From Hormiphora californensis (lineage: Eukaryota > Ctenophora > Tentaculata > Cydippida > Pleurobrachiidae): DNA of 64,000 nucleotides. The DNA lies in contig CM035354.1 of assembly GCA_020137815.1 (NCBI GenBank), positions 2,185,495 to 2,249,494 on the forward strand, in the 5' to 3' direction. Of this stretch, positions 33,001 through 48,900 are shown piece by piece. Made by a program: the position numbers and the translations under genes. Below the pieces are notes generated by a model. It was not told the origin of the DNA, made no database searches, and saw nothing but the letters and a program-made list of their open reading frames with translations. Positions within the stretch are counted from its first letter, which is position 1; each line of letters begins with the position of its first letter.

Positions 33001-36000
33001 AAGCCGTGCTGCCTATCGCAATGAAGCTCTGCTCTCTCCAAGAAGTTCGTCAGGTGGTCTCGCAGCACCCTCTCAAATGTTTTGGAGATATGTGACGTGA
33101 TAGCCACCGGTCGGTAATTCTCAGGCAGCGAGCGATCCCCTTTCTTAAAGATTGGACAGATAAACTGTTCTTTCATTGCTGCTGGTATGGTACTTGTATT
33201 GAAAGACTCCTTCCAGAGAAGCCAAATCGGGTACGCTAATCTGCTGCAACAGCTTTTTAGAATGACAGCTGGAATATCTCCCGGTGGGGCTGCTGAGTTG
33301 GGTTTAAGCTCCTTTAATGCCTTTTCAATATCCTCCTGGAAAAACTCTATATCCAAGATTTCCACATTGTTCTCAGGGATGTTCTCGATTGCCTTCTCTG
33401 GATCCACATCCGCTGGGTTACTGAAGACCTTCACGTATTGCCGCTGCAGCAGGTCTGCCTTTTCCCTAGAATCTGTTGTAAGAGAACCATCTTCCCTCGC
33501 GAGTGGAGAGACCGAGGACTTCACCTTGGAGAAGGATTTGGCGTGGGTGAAGAAGTACTTAGGGTTCAACTTAACCGCCGCTGCAACTTTTTCTTCTCTA
33601 GCTTGCTGTAGATCTTTCACGTGGTCTTTAATGTCCATCGTTATTCTGTCCACCTTTTCCTCCAGCCGCTGTTTCAGCTTACCAGATGCCCTGACCATCC
33701 GCCGGTTGAGTTTCCTCCGCCGGCTCCGCAGGTGTCTCAACTTCTTATCTCTCCACTTCTTGCCAACCCGTTTAGGTGGGGCACACATAGTGGATATCTG
33801 TAGAACTGTAAGCCTCATCAGTTCCAAAAAATCACTGCAACCTTCAGAACAGAGGAGGTGCAGGAGGTCCCAGTCCACCTCCTCAAACAACGCGTTTGCC
33901 CTCTCAAAATCCATGTCCAATAAGCTGAGCGCTGCAAACCCTGTTTTCTCCCGTAGGTCTCTCTCCACCCTTTCCGTACAGTTGAATGCCAGAGTGCATG
34001 TCACCATGGAATGGTCGGATATTCCGAGGTCGTCGCAGTTCACCGCCAGGACATAATCTGGCCTGTTGGTGAACACTAGATCAAGAACATTATCTCCCCT
34101 GGTTGGTGATGATACCAACTGCGTTAGAAGGTTGGTGTCCATGAAATCCCGGAGTGTATTGTATAGAGGCTGGTCAACAAATTCCGGAACACCGCCTTCC
34201 CATTTCAAGAGGGGAAGGTTGAAGTCGCCAGCCAGCCATATATCAGGAACCGTGTTCTCCTGGCTGTGAAAATCGACAAATACCTGCAGCCTATGCATCA
34301 TCCTTTGAAATCCTTCCACGTTTGAACCAACTCGATACACCACAGCAGCGACCATGTGTTTGCTGCCGATGTATACTGCTGTCAAGTTACTGTCTCTATC
34401 GGAGTATTCGATCTGGTCTGATATCGCCATGCTGTCGTGGATATAGAGTGCACAACCTCCTCCAACTCTACCCTGCCTGTCACACCTAGCAAGGTTGTAC
34501 CCGGGGATTTGTACCTGGGCCTCAGTCATATAACACCGCCACCAGGTCTCGGTGATCCCCAAAAATGCCACTGGTGTGGCGTCCTCGTCCACCATATCAC
34601 GCACTACCTCTAACTTCCAGGTACTTTCAGCTGATGGACAGAAACTCCTAGCATTTAATAGGCGAAAGTTTGATACAGGGGCTGGGTTCCTGCTAGTCCC
34701 CAAGGATTGTGGGGTTTCTCCCCTGCTCCGTACTGCCGCTGCAGAAACGACTTTAAGTCCAAAAACTGGGTCATCACCGACTGTTGTATCTCGGCTTTCA
34801 GAACTTCCAGTTTCATCTCCAAAAAATCATGGGTCACCCTCTCGTCTGGCTGAGAGAACTTTTCAGCCGGGTTCTTGTTCCTGTTTCCTGGAGCTTGCTT
34901 TGGGCGTTTTGAGTTAAAATCTTCCGCCCGGTCTCCAGCTGCCTGGGAGTGTGCTTTCCTGGTCCTGTCCTGGACCGGTCGATCTTCTCCTCGCCCTTCT
35001 ATACGATCCCGTTTTGTATGTAGAAGGTGATTCAGTGTGCACATTTTATCATAGCACTCCCGTCTCACCTCAGATCCCTTGCATAGGGGAGGGTGGTAGA
35101 ACTTACACGAACCACCTTTCACGCATCCAAAGCGTTTCGATGCCCCATAGTTACAAAACCTCTTGCAGAGTCTCGGGTGGAGTTTCGGACATGACCTCCC
35201 CTCTACTTCCTTGGTTCCATTTCGTCCATAGCGGCACTTCCGGTTGAGAAAGTGCTTACACACGTTCTCTGGGGTCAGTTCCAGAGTTTTTCCATCATCC
35301 TCTGGTTCGTCCTTTTTCTCATCATCGGGACAAATTATAAAATGATAAGTAATGATTGATCCCATTTGACATTACTAACGCCTACTTAGATCCATGTCCC
35401 TGCAGGTTGATGGAGACTATTTATCAAAACAAACAGACATTACCGAAAAAATGAGGAGTATTTTGGTGGATTGGATCATCCAGGTTCACCAGAAATTCAA
35501 GCTTCTTCATGAGACACTGTACCTTTCAATTCTTATTCTCGACAGATACCTTTCAAAGACAGACATTAAGCGAGGTGAGTGTCCTCTCCCAGTGTTCTCT
35601 CTGGGTGTGATATGTGGGGGTTAGTTTTTATTGTTTCACAGGTTTAAAAATTATTTCGAGTTGAATACCACTCACACTCTTTCTCCCATTAGACAAACTG
35701 CAGTTGGTTGGAGTTACCAGTATTCTGATTGCCAGCAAGTTTGAGGAAATTTACGCCCCAGAAGTGAATGACTTTGTGTACATAACGAACAACGCGTACA
35801 CTTTCCAAGAGATTTTAGCGATGGAGATTGAGGTGCTGAACAAACTGGCATTTGACATCAACCATCCCCTACCTCTTCATTTCCTGAGAAGGTGTAGCAA
35901 GGTAGCAAGCGCTGATGGCAAGATTCATACCCTTGGAAAATACTTGCTGGACCTCTGTCTTGCTCACCCAGGTAATTGTCATTCCATCAGTTTTATTTTA

Positions 36001-36660
36001 TTAATTAAGGGTTATAGGACTCAAAATGGGAATTCCATCTTGGATTGGGTGCTAGTGGTTCGGGCTAAAGGGGGATGTTTAAGAGACTGACACCGTTTAT
36101 GTTTTGTGTAATAAAGTGTATTTCATCAAGTTTCATCAAGTAAGATAGTAACGCAATTATTGATATAATTGTACACCCTCTCCCCTTAGTTTGTATTGTG
36201 TACAAATTATTTTTTATTTAATCGTACTCCCCCTCAGTTTCGTACAAGTTCCGGCCAAGTGAGATGGCGGCAGGAGCGTTCCTGGTGGCACAGCATGCCC
36301 TTGCCCCCACCAAGCGATGGGGCAGGAACCTTGCCCACTACACAGGGTACACTCGGGAGCAGGCCATGGTGCCAGCACAAGCTATCGCTCAGGTGAGAGA
36401 GAGAAAGCTGAGAGAGAGAGTGAGTGAAATGTGGATGTATACCGGATATTACATCCGTGACCCGTGTTGTCCCTTAGTCCCCCCCCCCCCTAGTACAGTT
36501 TCATATACATATTAACCCCATCTTTCCTTTTTAGTTGGTAGTGACGTCAGAAACGAGCCGATACCAAGCAGCCCGGACAAAATACAGCTCCAGTAAATAC
36601 ATGGAAATCAGCAACATTCCTGAGTTGAAAAACGTGAAATCCCTTCTCTCAACACTGTAG
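30023..36660 (+). CDS. CCNB: G2/mitotic-specific cyclin B
   Basis: Activating subunit of CDK1 for entry into mitosis. Exons 30023-30268, 30375-30518, 35406-35574, 35693-35971, 36238-36392 and 36535-36660 join in frame to 372 residues. The N-terminus has a destruction-box-like RNPLECNN at residues 18-25. [49 protein letters not shown] and [13 protein letters not shown] are cyclin-box hallmarks of the B1/B2 type, followed by the second cyclin fold ([17 protein letters not shown]). The 4.9 kb intron 2 holds a LINE in antisense orientation and an older LINE fragment. An AG acceptor lies 1 bp upstream of the ATG. Confidence 0.95.
31102..31500 (-). pseudogene. Fragment of an older LINE/RT element
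   Basis: The minus strand has an open stretch with [20 protein letters not shown], like the CX2C...HX4C zinc-ribbon tail found after the RT in many LINEs, preceded upstream by THGHNLRF-type sequence. It is isolated from any RT domain and lies just 3' of the intact LINE. Probably a remnant. Confidence 0.5.
31737..34703 (-). CDS. LINE ORF2: endonuclease and reverse transcriptase
   Basis: About 988 codons without a break. The N-terminus is an APE-type endonuclease ([29 protein letters not shown]). The central part is a reverse transcriptase with [51 protein letters not shown] and the catalytic FADD. The C-terminal [14 protein letters not shown] region is typical of CR1-like elements. The first reported codon is TTG, so translation probably depends on the overlap with ORF1 (49 bp) by frameshift or reinitiation. 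It nicks DNA and primes reverse transcription at the target. A long plus-strand frame at 33187-34056 is its antisense shadow. Confidence 0.93.
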   Translation of the reverse strand: MGTSRNPAPVSNFRLLNARSFCPSAESTWKLEVVRDMVDEDATPVAFLGITETWWRCYMTEAQVQIPGYNLARCDRQGRVGGGCALYIHDSMAISDQIEYSDRDSNLTAVYIGSKHMVAAVVYRVGSNVEGFQRMMHRLQVFVDFHSQENTVPDIWLAGDFNLPLLKWEGGVPEFVDQPLYNTLRDFMDTNLLTQLVSSPTRGDNVLDLVFTNRPDYVLAVNCDDLGISDHSMVTCTLAFNCTERVERDLREKTGFAALSLLDMDFERANALFEEVDWDLLHLLCSEGCSDFLELMRLTVLQISTMCAPPKRVGKKWRDKKLRHLRSRRRKLNRRMVRASGKLKQRLEEKVDRITMDIKDHVKDLQQAREEKVAAAVKLNPKYFFTHAKSFSKVKSSVSPLAREDGSLTTDSREKADLLQRQYVKVFSNPADVDPEKAIENIPENNVEILDIEFFQEDIEKALKELKPNSAAPPGDIPAVILKSCCSRLAYPIWLLWKESFNTSTIPAAMKEQFICPIFKKGDRSLPENYRPVAITSHISKTFERVLRDHLTNFLERAELHCDRQHGFRKGRSTMTHLLAHIDRVLKQLTEGNEVDVLYLDFQKAFDRVDTRVLLKKLHRYGVRGKLLAWIKEFLINRKQTVLVDGEQSFWELVVSSVIQGSVLGPVLFIFYVLDLKECLSSADSMSFADDTKLIQAIQTLLDQVELQEDIKNVSQWSSNNNMRLHEKKFQLMIYPLGKSQLLRELPFTSETLSYVTEAGTTVEPEQHVKDLGVWLSADGTWTYHINDIVRRANRIAGWILSVFRCRSQEVLLTLYKALVRPILEYCCLVWSPSKVADIQALENVQRAFLRKIYVMNELTYWERLETLKIMSLQRRRQRYELIHVWKIYHGLVPNCVGMEFQTGRLGIQVKTQKYPYWADRRRATQLFNSFSYRAPQLWNKLPREVTLCETLAGFKASLGSFMKEYKDRPPVRGYPTVPNDFSQAAKS
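34655..35365 (-). CDS. LINE ORF1 with CCCH zinc fingers
   Basis: 236 codons. The N-terminal half has repeated C-x(7-8)-C-x(5)-C-x(3)-H patterns ([36 protein letters not shown]), i.e. CCCH-type RNA-binding fingers in place of the RRM or CCHC seen in other LINE ORF1s. The middle is basic and charged, and the C-terminus ([18 protein letters not shown]) is predicted coiled coil, suited to trimer formation. It overlaps ORF2. Confidence 0.75.
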   Translation of the reverse strand: MGSIITYHFIICPDDEKKDEPEDDGKTLELTPENVCKHFLNRKCRYGRNGTKEVEGRSCPKLHPRLCKRFCNYGASKRFGCVKGGSCKFYHPPLCKGSEVRRECYDKMCTLNHLLHTKRDRIEGRGEDRPVQDRTRKAHSQAAGDRAEDFNSKRPKQAPGNRNKNPAEKFSQPDERVTHDFLEMKLEVLKAEIQQSVMTQFLDLKSFLQRQYGAGEKPHNPWGLAGTQPLYQTFAY

Positions 36661-37293
36661 AGATGATAGATCGTTACTACGGATAGATTCTTTCACTCTT
36701 CATCTACAGTGCAGCGGAGGGAGGGTGGGAGATAGAAATGATATTGGTGTGGGTACAAAGTTTCCGACTCTGTGTAAAATTATAATTATAAGAGACTGAG
36801 CTCGCCACAGACATGAAATTAATATGACAAAACAAGAAAACTGATGATGCGATTGAAAATTTCCGACCAATGATATTATTTATATATTACATGTGTTTTT
36901 TGTTCGTACAAGACGGACAACCTTTCCGTCATTTTTATTATTTTAACAATATAAGTTAGTTATTATTATTCCTGTCCCCGGACAGTAGCTTGACACGTGC
37001 AGCGACCGGGTTACGTCGCATGATGGGGTTAGTTAGAAATAGAAAATGTGAATCTAGCTCTTTCCGAAAGCAATTTATTCAGTTTTTGCTTTTGACGTGA
37101 GTCTGTTCGATTTAAACATTTTTTGCCGCTTCTACACAATTTGAAAAATACAATGACAAAACTACTTGCTTGTAATACCAGATTATTAAAACAGCCAACT
37201 TCGTTTTCATTTTCTCTCTGTGTGAACCCAAGTCCCAAACCCAACCCTTCCTTCCCTTTTAACCAAAACCCGAACCTTCCCAATTGACAATTG
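36661..37293. other. 3' flank of cyclin B, nothing recognised
   Basis: AT-rich intergenic DNA with no clear repeat family or exon. Confidence 0.5.
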
Positions 37294-37368
37294 TACCATC
37301 TCCTAACTAACCCCTCTCCTTCCTCCCTTTACCATCTCCTAACTAACCTCCCTCCTTCCTCCCTGTAG
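37294..37368. repeat. Duplicated acceptor tract before CCT4
   Basis: TACCATCTCCTAACTAACC is repeated at 37294 and 37330 (36-bp period), the second copy ending CTCCCTGTAG, 4 bp before the ATG. Confidence 0.85.
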
Positions 37369-37372
37369 CACT

Positions 37373-39026
37373 ATGGCCACTAAAACCGCCGCCGCTGCCA
37401 AACCCTCCGCTGGAGGTGCCGCCAAGCTTGCCATGGGCAAAGGAATGAAAAACAACAACAAAACCCAGTTCAAGGACAAGGAAAAGCCCACTGATATCCG
37501 ACTGAGCAACATTGAAGCAGCCAAGGCCATCGCGGATGCCGTTCGAACCAGTTTGGGACCCAAGGGTATGGACAAGATGATCCAGGGAAAGACAGGTGAT
37601 GTGACCATTACTAATGACGGTGCCACCATTCTAAAGGAGATGCAGGTATTCCACCCCGCTGCTAGGATGCTGGTTGAGCTCAGCAAGGCCCAGGATGTCG
37701 AGGCTGGGGATGGAACCACCTCTGTGGTTGTCATCTGTGGAGCTCTTCTGGATGCTGCCAGGAAACTCCTCAACCGAGGAATTCACCCCACATCAATCTC
37801 AGAAGCATTCCAGGTGGCCCAAGCCAAGGCCGTTGAGATCCTTTCCTCCATCTCCCAGCCCATGAAACTGAGTGATAGGGAATCTCTCGTCAAGATGGCC
37901 TCCACTTCCCTCAACTCAAAGGTTGTCTCCCAGTACTCGGGTCTCCTCGCCCCTCTCGCTGTGGACGCCATCATGCACGTTATCGATCCCGAGACGGCTT
38001 CCAATGTCAACCTCAAGGACATCAGGGTAGTCAGCAAGGTCGGTGGAACTGTCGAGGATACCCGACTTGTGAACGGAATTGTTCTCACCCAAAAGGCCCA
38101 GGCTACTGGAGTCACCAAGATGGAACGTGCCAAGGTTGCCCTGATCCAGTTCTGTCTGTCGCCACCCAAAACAGACATGGACAACCAAGTTGTGATCTCG
38201 GACTACACCCAGATGGACAGGATCCTCCGAGAGGAGAGGGCGTACATCCTGGACCTAGTGCAAGAAGATCAAGAAGAGTGGTGCTAACGTGATCCTCATT
38301 CAGAAGAGTATCCTCCGAGATGCCCTGAATGACATGGCCCTCCACTTCCTCACAAAGATGAAGGTCATGGTGGTGAAGGATATCGAGAGGGATGAGATTG
38401 ACTTTCATTTCCAGGACATCTAGGATGCAGGCCCATCGCTAGTGCGGACCACATGATGCCTGAACATCTTGGTCTGGCTGATCTTGTAGAGGAGGTGCAT
38501 GTTGGTGGAGGTAACAAGGTGGTGTCCATCACGGGATGCCAGTCCACTGCCCGAACCTGCTCAATCCTGGTCCAGGGATCGAACAAACTCATCACAGAGG
38601 AGGCTGACAGATCCATCCATGATGCCCTCTGTGTTATTCGATGTCTTGTTAAGAACAAGAACATGATCGCCGGTGGTGGTGCCCCCGAGAACCGAGCTGA
38701 GCATCAAACTCTCCCAATACGCCGCTACCCTCAGCGGAATCGAGAGTCACTGCATCAAGGCCTTTGCTGAGAGCTTAGAGAATCATTCCCTTTACCCTGG
38801 CTGAAAATGCCGGTCTCTCGCCCATCAATATCGTAACGGAACTGAGGAATAGGCATAGTCTCGGTGAAGTGTATGCTGGGATCAATGTCAAGAAAAGTTG
38901 CATCACCAACATCACAGAGGAGAACTGTTCTCCAGCCCTCTACTCGTTTCCATCAGTGCCATCACCCTTGCCAGTGAAACTGTCCGGGCAATCCTGAAAA
39001 TCGATGATATTGTGAACACTCGCTAG
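37373..39026 (+). pseudogene. CCT4: CCT4 (TCP-1 delta), intronless, seven single-base insertions
   Basis: CCT4 is a subunit of the TRiC/CCT cytosolic chaperonin that folds actin and tubulin. The first 880 bases read cleanly with chaperonin motifs: [10 protein letters not shown], the ATP-binding TNDGATIL and the catalytic GDGTTSVVV. From 38261 on, similarity continues to the natural C-terminus (KIDDIVNTR*), but with one extra base near 38261, 38404, 38419, 38692, 38781, 38926 and 38940. Discounting these seven bases leaves 1647 nt, i.e. 548 residues, close to the human 539. GGGAPE and SIHDALCVIRCL are preserved between breaks. There are no introns, unlike every neighbour. It is either a recent retrocopy, a real gene with consensus errors, or a decaying gene. 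The upstream CTGTAG acceptor-like site argues against a simple retrocopy. Confidence 0.85.
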
Positions 39027-39859
39027 AGAGATGTTGAGAGAGACCTGTGTGTGCGTGAGTGCTGGATAAATTAGGTCGCGGACTGATGAGAGCTAGAGTT
39101 TAAAGTTTGTCTGTTATTTGTAAAACTCCGCTCCGTTCCGCTCGCCGCCTTTCTGTAGCTGCTCACTCCGTGGTCTTTTATTTGGCTTTGTGTATTTATA
39201 AGGTGCCTTATTTTTGTATTTGAAAACCTAAAATATCCGATGTTTTTAATTTGTTAAAACGAAATACAGTCGTACCCTGATTTACCGGAAGATAAACTTC
39301 CCATGACATTGGAAATTAACGGTATTTGGCCCCGATATAATACTGAGCACCCCGTTTTATAAAACCTTTTCTCGCGAGCAATGAACATCCCGGTAAATCA
39401 GAGTCCGACTGTACCCGGAAATCGGAACAAAAATCACCCGCATGGCATGATATAATTCACTGTTTCCCCAATCAATACCTGGATTACCTCAGCTCCCGCT
39501 GTCTCTTAGCCCATCTACCCCAGAGCCCCCTTTCTCTCTACCCCATAGCCTCCTTTCTCTACCCCATACTCCACAGCCCCCTTTTCTCTACCCTGCAGCC
39601 CCCTTTCTCTACCCCACATAGCCTCCTTTCTCTACTCCATATAGCCTCCTTTCTCTACCCCACATAGCCCCCTTTCTCTACCCCACATAGCCTCCTTTCT
39701 CTACCCCATATAGCCCCCTTTTCTCTACCCTGCAGCCCCCTTCTCTACCCCATATAGCCCCCTTTCTCTACCCTGCAGCCTCCTTTCTCTACCCCATATA
39801 ATTAGCCCCTTTTCTCTACCCACCCTCTCTTAGCCACGTCTCCCTCTCTTAGCCGATTC
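39027..39859. repeat. Pyrimidine-rich minisatellite upstream of the Brambleberry-like gene
   Basis: From about 39500 to 39850 there are some 15-17 units of the type TAGCCTCCTTTCTCTACCCC, most carrying TAG or CAG after a pyrimidine tract. The array ends CTCTCTTAG|CCGATTC directly before the ATG at 39860. 39027-39500 is CCT4 3' flank with nothing recognised. Confidence 0.8.
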
Positions 39860-45618
<5,759 letters not shown>

Positions 45619-45718
45619 NNNNNNNNNNNNNNNNNNNNNNNNNNNNNNNNNNNNNNNNNNNNNNNNNNNNNNNNNNNNNNNNNNNNNNNNNNNNNNNNNN
45701 NNNNNNNNNNNNNNNNNN
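45619..45718. other. Assembly gap (100 N)
   Basis: A run of 100 N, the conventional unknown-size gap. It is flanked by a purine-rich tract on the left and a 40+ base poly(A) on the right. Confidence 0.99.
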
Positions 45719-45767
<49 letters not shown>

Positions 45768-45826
45768 TTTCAAAAAAACTTAGAAAAAAAAAAACCCCCG
45801 GGAACAAACCAAAGAAAACCGAAGAG

Positions 45827-45907
45827 ATGAGCATCGAGCACAAACTCATAGTCGGCGCAAGAGTCTGTGAATTCGGTCGCGCTCACTCTGTACTCGCCCT
45901 TCTCTTC

Positions 45908-45953
<46 letters not shown>

Positions 45954-48900
45954 CACACTCCCAACTCCGTGAGGGACCACATTGACTGGCAACACAACAC
46001 CACAGGCAGGCAAACTACCCCCAATGTTTTATAACTCCCCTCTTCTCCCCTCTCCAGACCGATCAGCATCAGCAAACTGGCGGGAAATGGACGACCCAAA
46101 AGCGGCGAGTAACCGAAAGTGCCGGTTTAAGTTGAGGTTACATTTTGATACGAAAGTAGGCCGGTATAGGATAACTAAATACAATGGTTCCCATAGCAAC
46201 CACCAACTGGGCAAAGTCCAGGTAATGCCAAAGGTAATTTCTCTCTTCAGCAGTGAGCTGTCAGTCTTCCTCATTCAGCTTCCTGCATGTATTATTGTTA
46301 TCCCTTTCTGAGCGCTTTATTATTATATGTTTTACATTTTGGTAATTGATTTCATTAATTTTAAGTTAGACCCACCAATAACCCATGATCCATCTCTCTC
46401 CAGAGGCAAAGTTACGCGGCATCCCGGAGCTCCTACGCCGCCGCAGCCGCTGCAGCCCAGCAGCAACAACAACAACAACAGAACCACCAGCTAGTACCAA
46501 ATCCGGCAGCAGCTGCCCATGCGGCCATACCTGCAGCTGTGGTGAGCTCCACTAGGCACCCCCTCTCCTTCCCGGCACCCCTTCCCCCCGGGCTGACAGA
46601 CAGACTGGTGAGAGAGAGAGAGACGCTGTCGCTTGTAGTGGAGAAACGGTAATGCATTACCGTAATGAGACCTACACTTTACGTAGCGTGCGGGTAATAA
46701 AGCACACTTTTTCAGTTAGATCAGGCTGAACTTGACATCAACATGTGTTTAGTACCCGCACGCTACGTTAAGTGTGCGTCTCATTACGGTAATATGTTAC
46801 CGTTTCTCCACTACAAGCGGCCGTGAGAGCGTGTTATGTGTGTGTGGGGGTTGATGTGATATATGGTGGAACACCACGTGATAGCTCTGACACCAGGAAC
46901 CGACCGAATCAGGAAATACTGGTTCCTGATTGGCTGATAACCAGTCACGTGACCTAAATAACGAGTTCTGATTGGTTGTTCACTTGTTTCGGTCGGTTCC
47001 TGTCTGACACTATAATAATGGTACACGTAGTAAGATAATTCCCTGTATTTACTTGTTGTCTCAGTCTCAACAAGTATTTACAGGGGTAGCTGCATTTCTA
47101 GTGTCCCCTAGTACCATGTGTGTGTGTGTTCCAATACATGTTTGCATACCATGTTGTGGCTACTTTTCTTGCACGATGAAAAAAGATGAGCATGACCGAC
47201 AAACAAACACACACACGCTTTCTGTGTATATCTCCCTTTTAACAGCTGTTTAACACGTGTTAATATGACACACTAAACATATTATTCAAGGATGAATTAT
47301 ATCTCAAACTATCCTGTTTCTCAGAGAAAAGATGACGAGTTATTAAAGGCGCATAGTATACTCCGGACCCATCCTTTATCATCCCTTACACAACTACAAC
47401 ATCAGTCCCTTGGTTAGTGTCTCTATAGAAACTAGAATTCTAGTGGTGAAAACGCGACGACATCCTTGATTCTCCGCACGACTGGCGCGGATATCCGCCA
47501 GTTTTAGCGCGGCCAACACAGAGACATCTCCCGCTCCGTTCGACTTTTTGATCAGTGATGTTAACCCAAATATATCCCCTCAACGTATCACCATGTTAAC
47601 CCAAATATATCCCCTCAATGTATCACCATGGTAACCCAAATATATCCCCTCAACGTATCACCATGGTAACCCAAATATATCCCCTCAATGTATCACCATG
47701 GTAACCCAAATATATCCCCTCAATGTATAACCATGGTAACCCAAATATATCCCCCGCCAGGCCAGGATATCTTATTTTGGCAAAGTAACAGCATGCGAGA
47801 GTTAGCTGAGACGAATCCCCGGTTACTCTCCCTCTCGACCCTGTATCCGGTGGCAAAGGAGGACTTTGTCTTACATCTTTTCTACGCTCACAAGGATGAA
47901 GATAAGTGAGTCAGCTGATGATGTAAAAACTAAAATCCTCTCGATGTATCATCTCGTTCCTTCTTCCTTTTACCTCTTCCAAACCCCTCGTTCTCTACTC
48001 CCTCACCCACTCTAACTCCCGTCTCCCTTCTTCCCCGCTCTCTAATTTCTCCCCCTAACCCCACTCTCCCTCCTCCATTGCAGGTATCTGGTAGCATGGA
48101 CGTTTATCAACTGTGCAGTGCAACGCAGTGCCGAGATAGCCCTCACGATATTCGCCCGATTTAACCCGGTCACCCAGAAACAAGCGGAACTGGTCGTTAT
48201 GAACCACTCAATAGAATGGGTCGCATCGGCCATTAATATCTTCTGTAAAGCCATCTTTCACCTTTCGTTGGACAATGTGCACGAGCACCTTCAGAAGCGG
48301 CTCCACTCCTCCTGTGACTGGGAGCGGATAGAGAACGGCGCTGACAAGTTAAAGAACTGTTTGGACCTGTTGGAACGGGTTGTGTACGCCAAGAACGAGT
48401 GTGATTATGCAATCAATTTGAAGGAGTTGGAGTTAGCTGGTCCGGCATCCTTCCTTGAGTACTTCTATAACAACTGGAACAATAAGAAGGATTTCTGGGT
48501 GTATTACATTCAGCAGAGAACGGCAGAGGCCCTGAAGAGTTCCCATCTCGAGAAACAGGAGAGTAAGATCGAGAACTTCCTTACTATCAACAGGAAGAGT
48601 TTAACGAGTTGTATCAGTTTGTTAATGCTCTTTGGAGAGGCTCCAGATCGGTTAAATGCCCACCTCAGCCTCCTTGAGAGTCAGGAAAGTAAGCCCGTGG
48701 TACATTTGACGCCCTCTCCAGCCGATATAAAACCTAATATTGTCCACCACTCACCCGCCCACGGCCAACCCCCCGGTAACACGAGGAATTTCGGGTCCGT
48801 CAGTCCTTCTTACGATCCCCCGAGTTACAATCAGGGGGATTACAAACGGGAAAAACGGGACTCTGATGATAATAATCCGGGATCGCCAAACAACGAAAAC

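Larger units (their letters stand above)
31556..35390 (-). mobile_element. Non-LTR retrotransposon (CR1/Jockey-like LINE) in cyclin B intron 2
   Basis: Two long frames on the minus strand, ORF1 (35365-34655) and ORF2 (34703-31737), then a short 3' UTR with three GTGTGTGATTTTGCT repeats and a terminal (TTTGA)n run (31556-31580), typical of CR1/L2-like elements. Both frames are intact, so it is young and possibly active. The 5' boundary is not exact. It is antisense to cyclin B. Confidence 0.88.

Noticed and set aside
33187-34056. 289-codon plus-strand frame
   Set aside because: Antisense to the LINE ORF2, which has clear endonuclease and RT motifs.
38261-38941. Programmed +1 frameshifting of the ciliate type
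   Set aside because: The seven sites share no common slippery codon or stop, and other genes in the window read without shifts; left only as a remote option.
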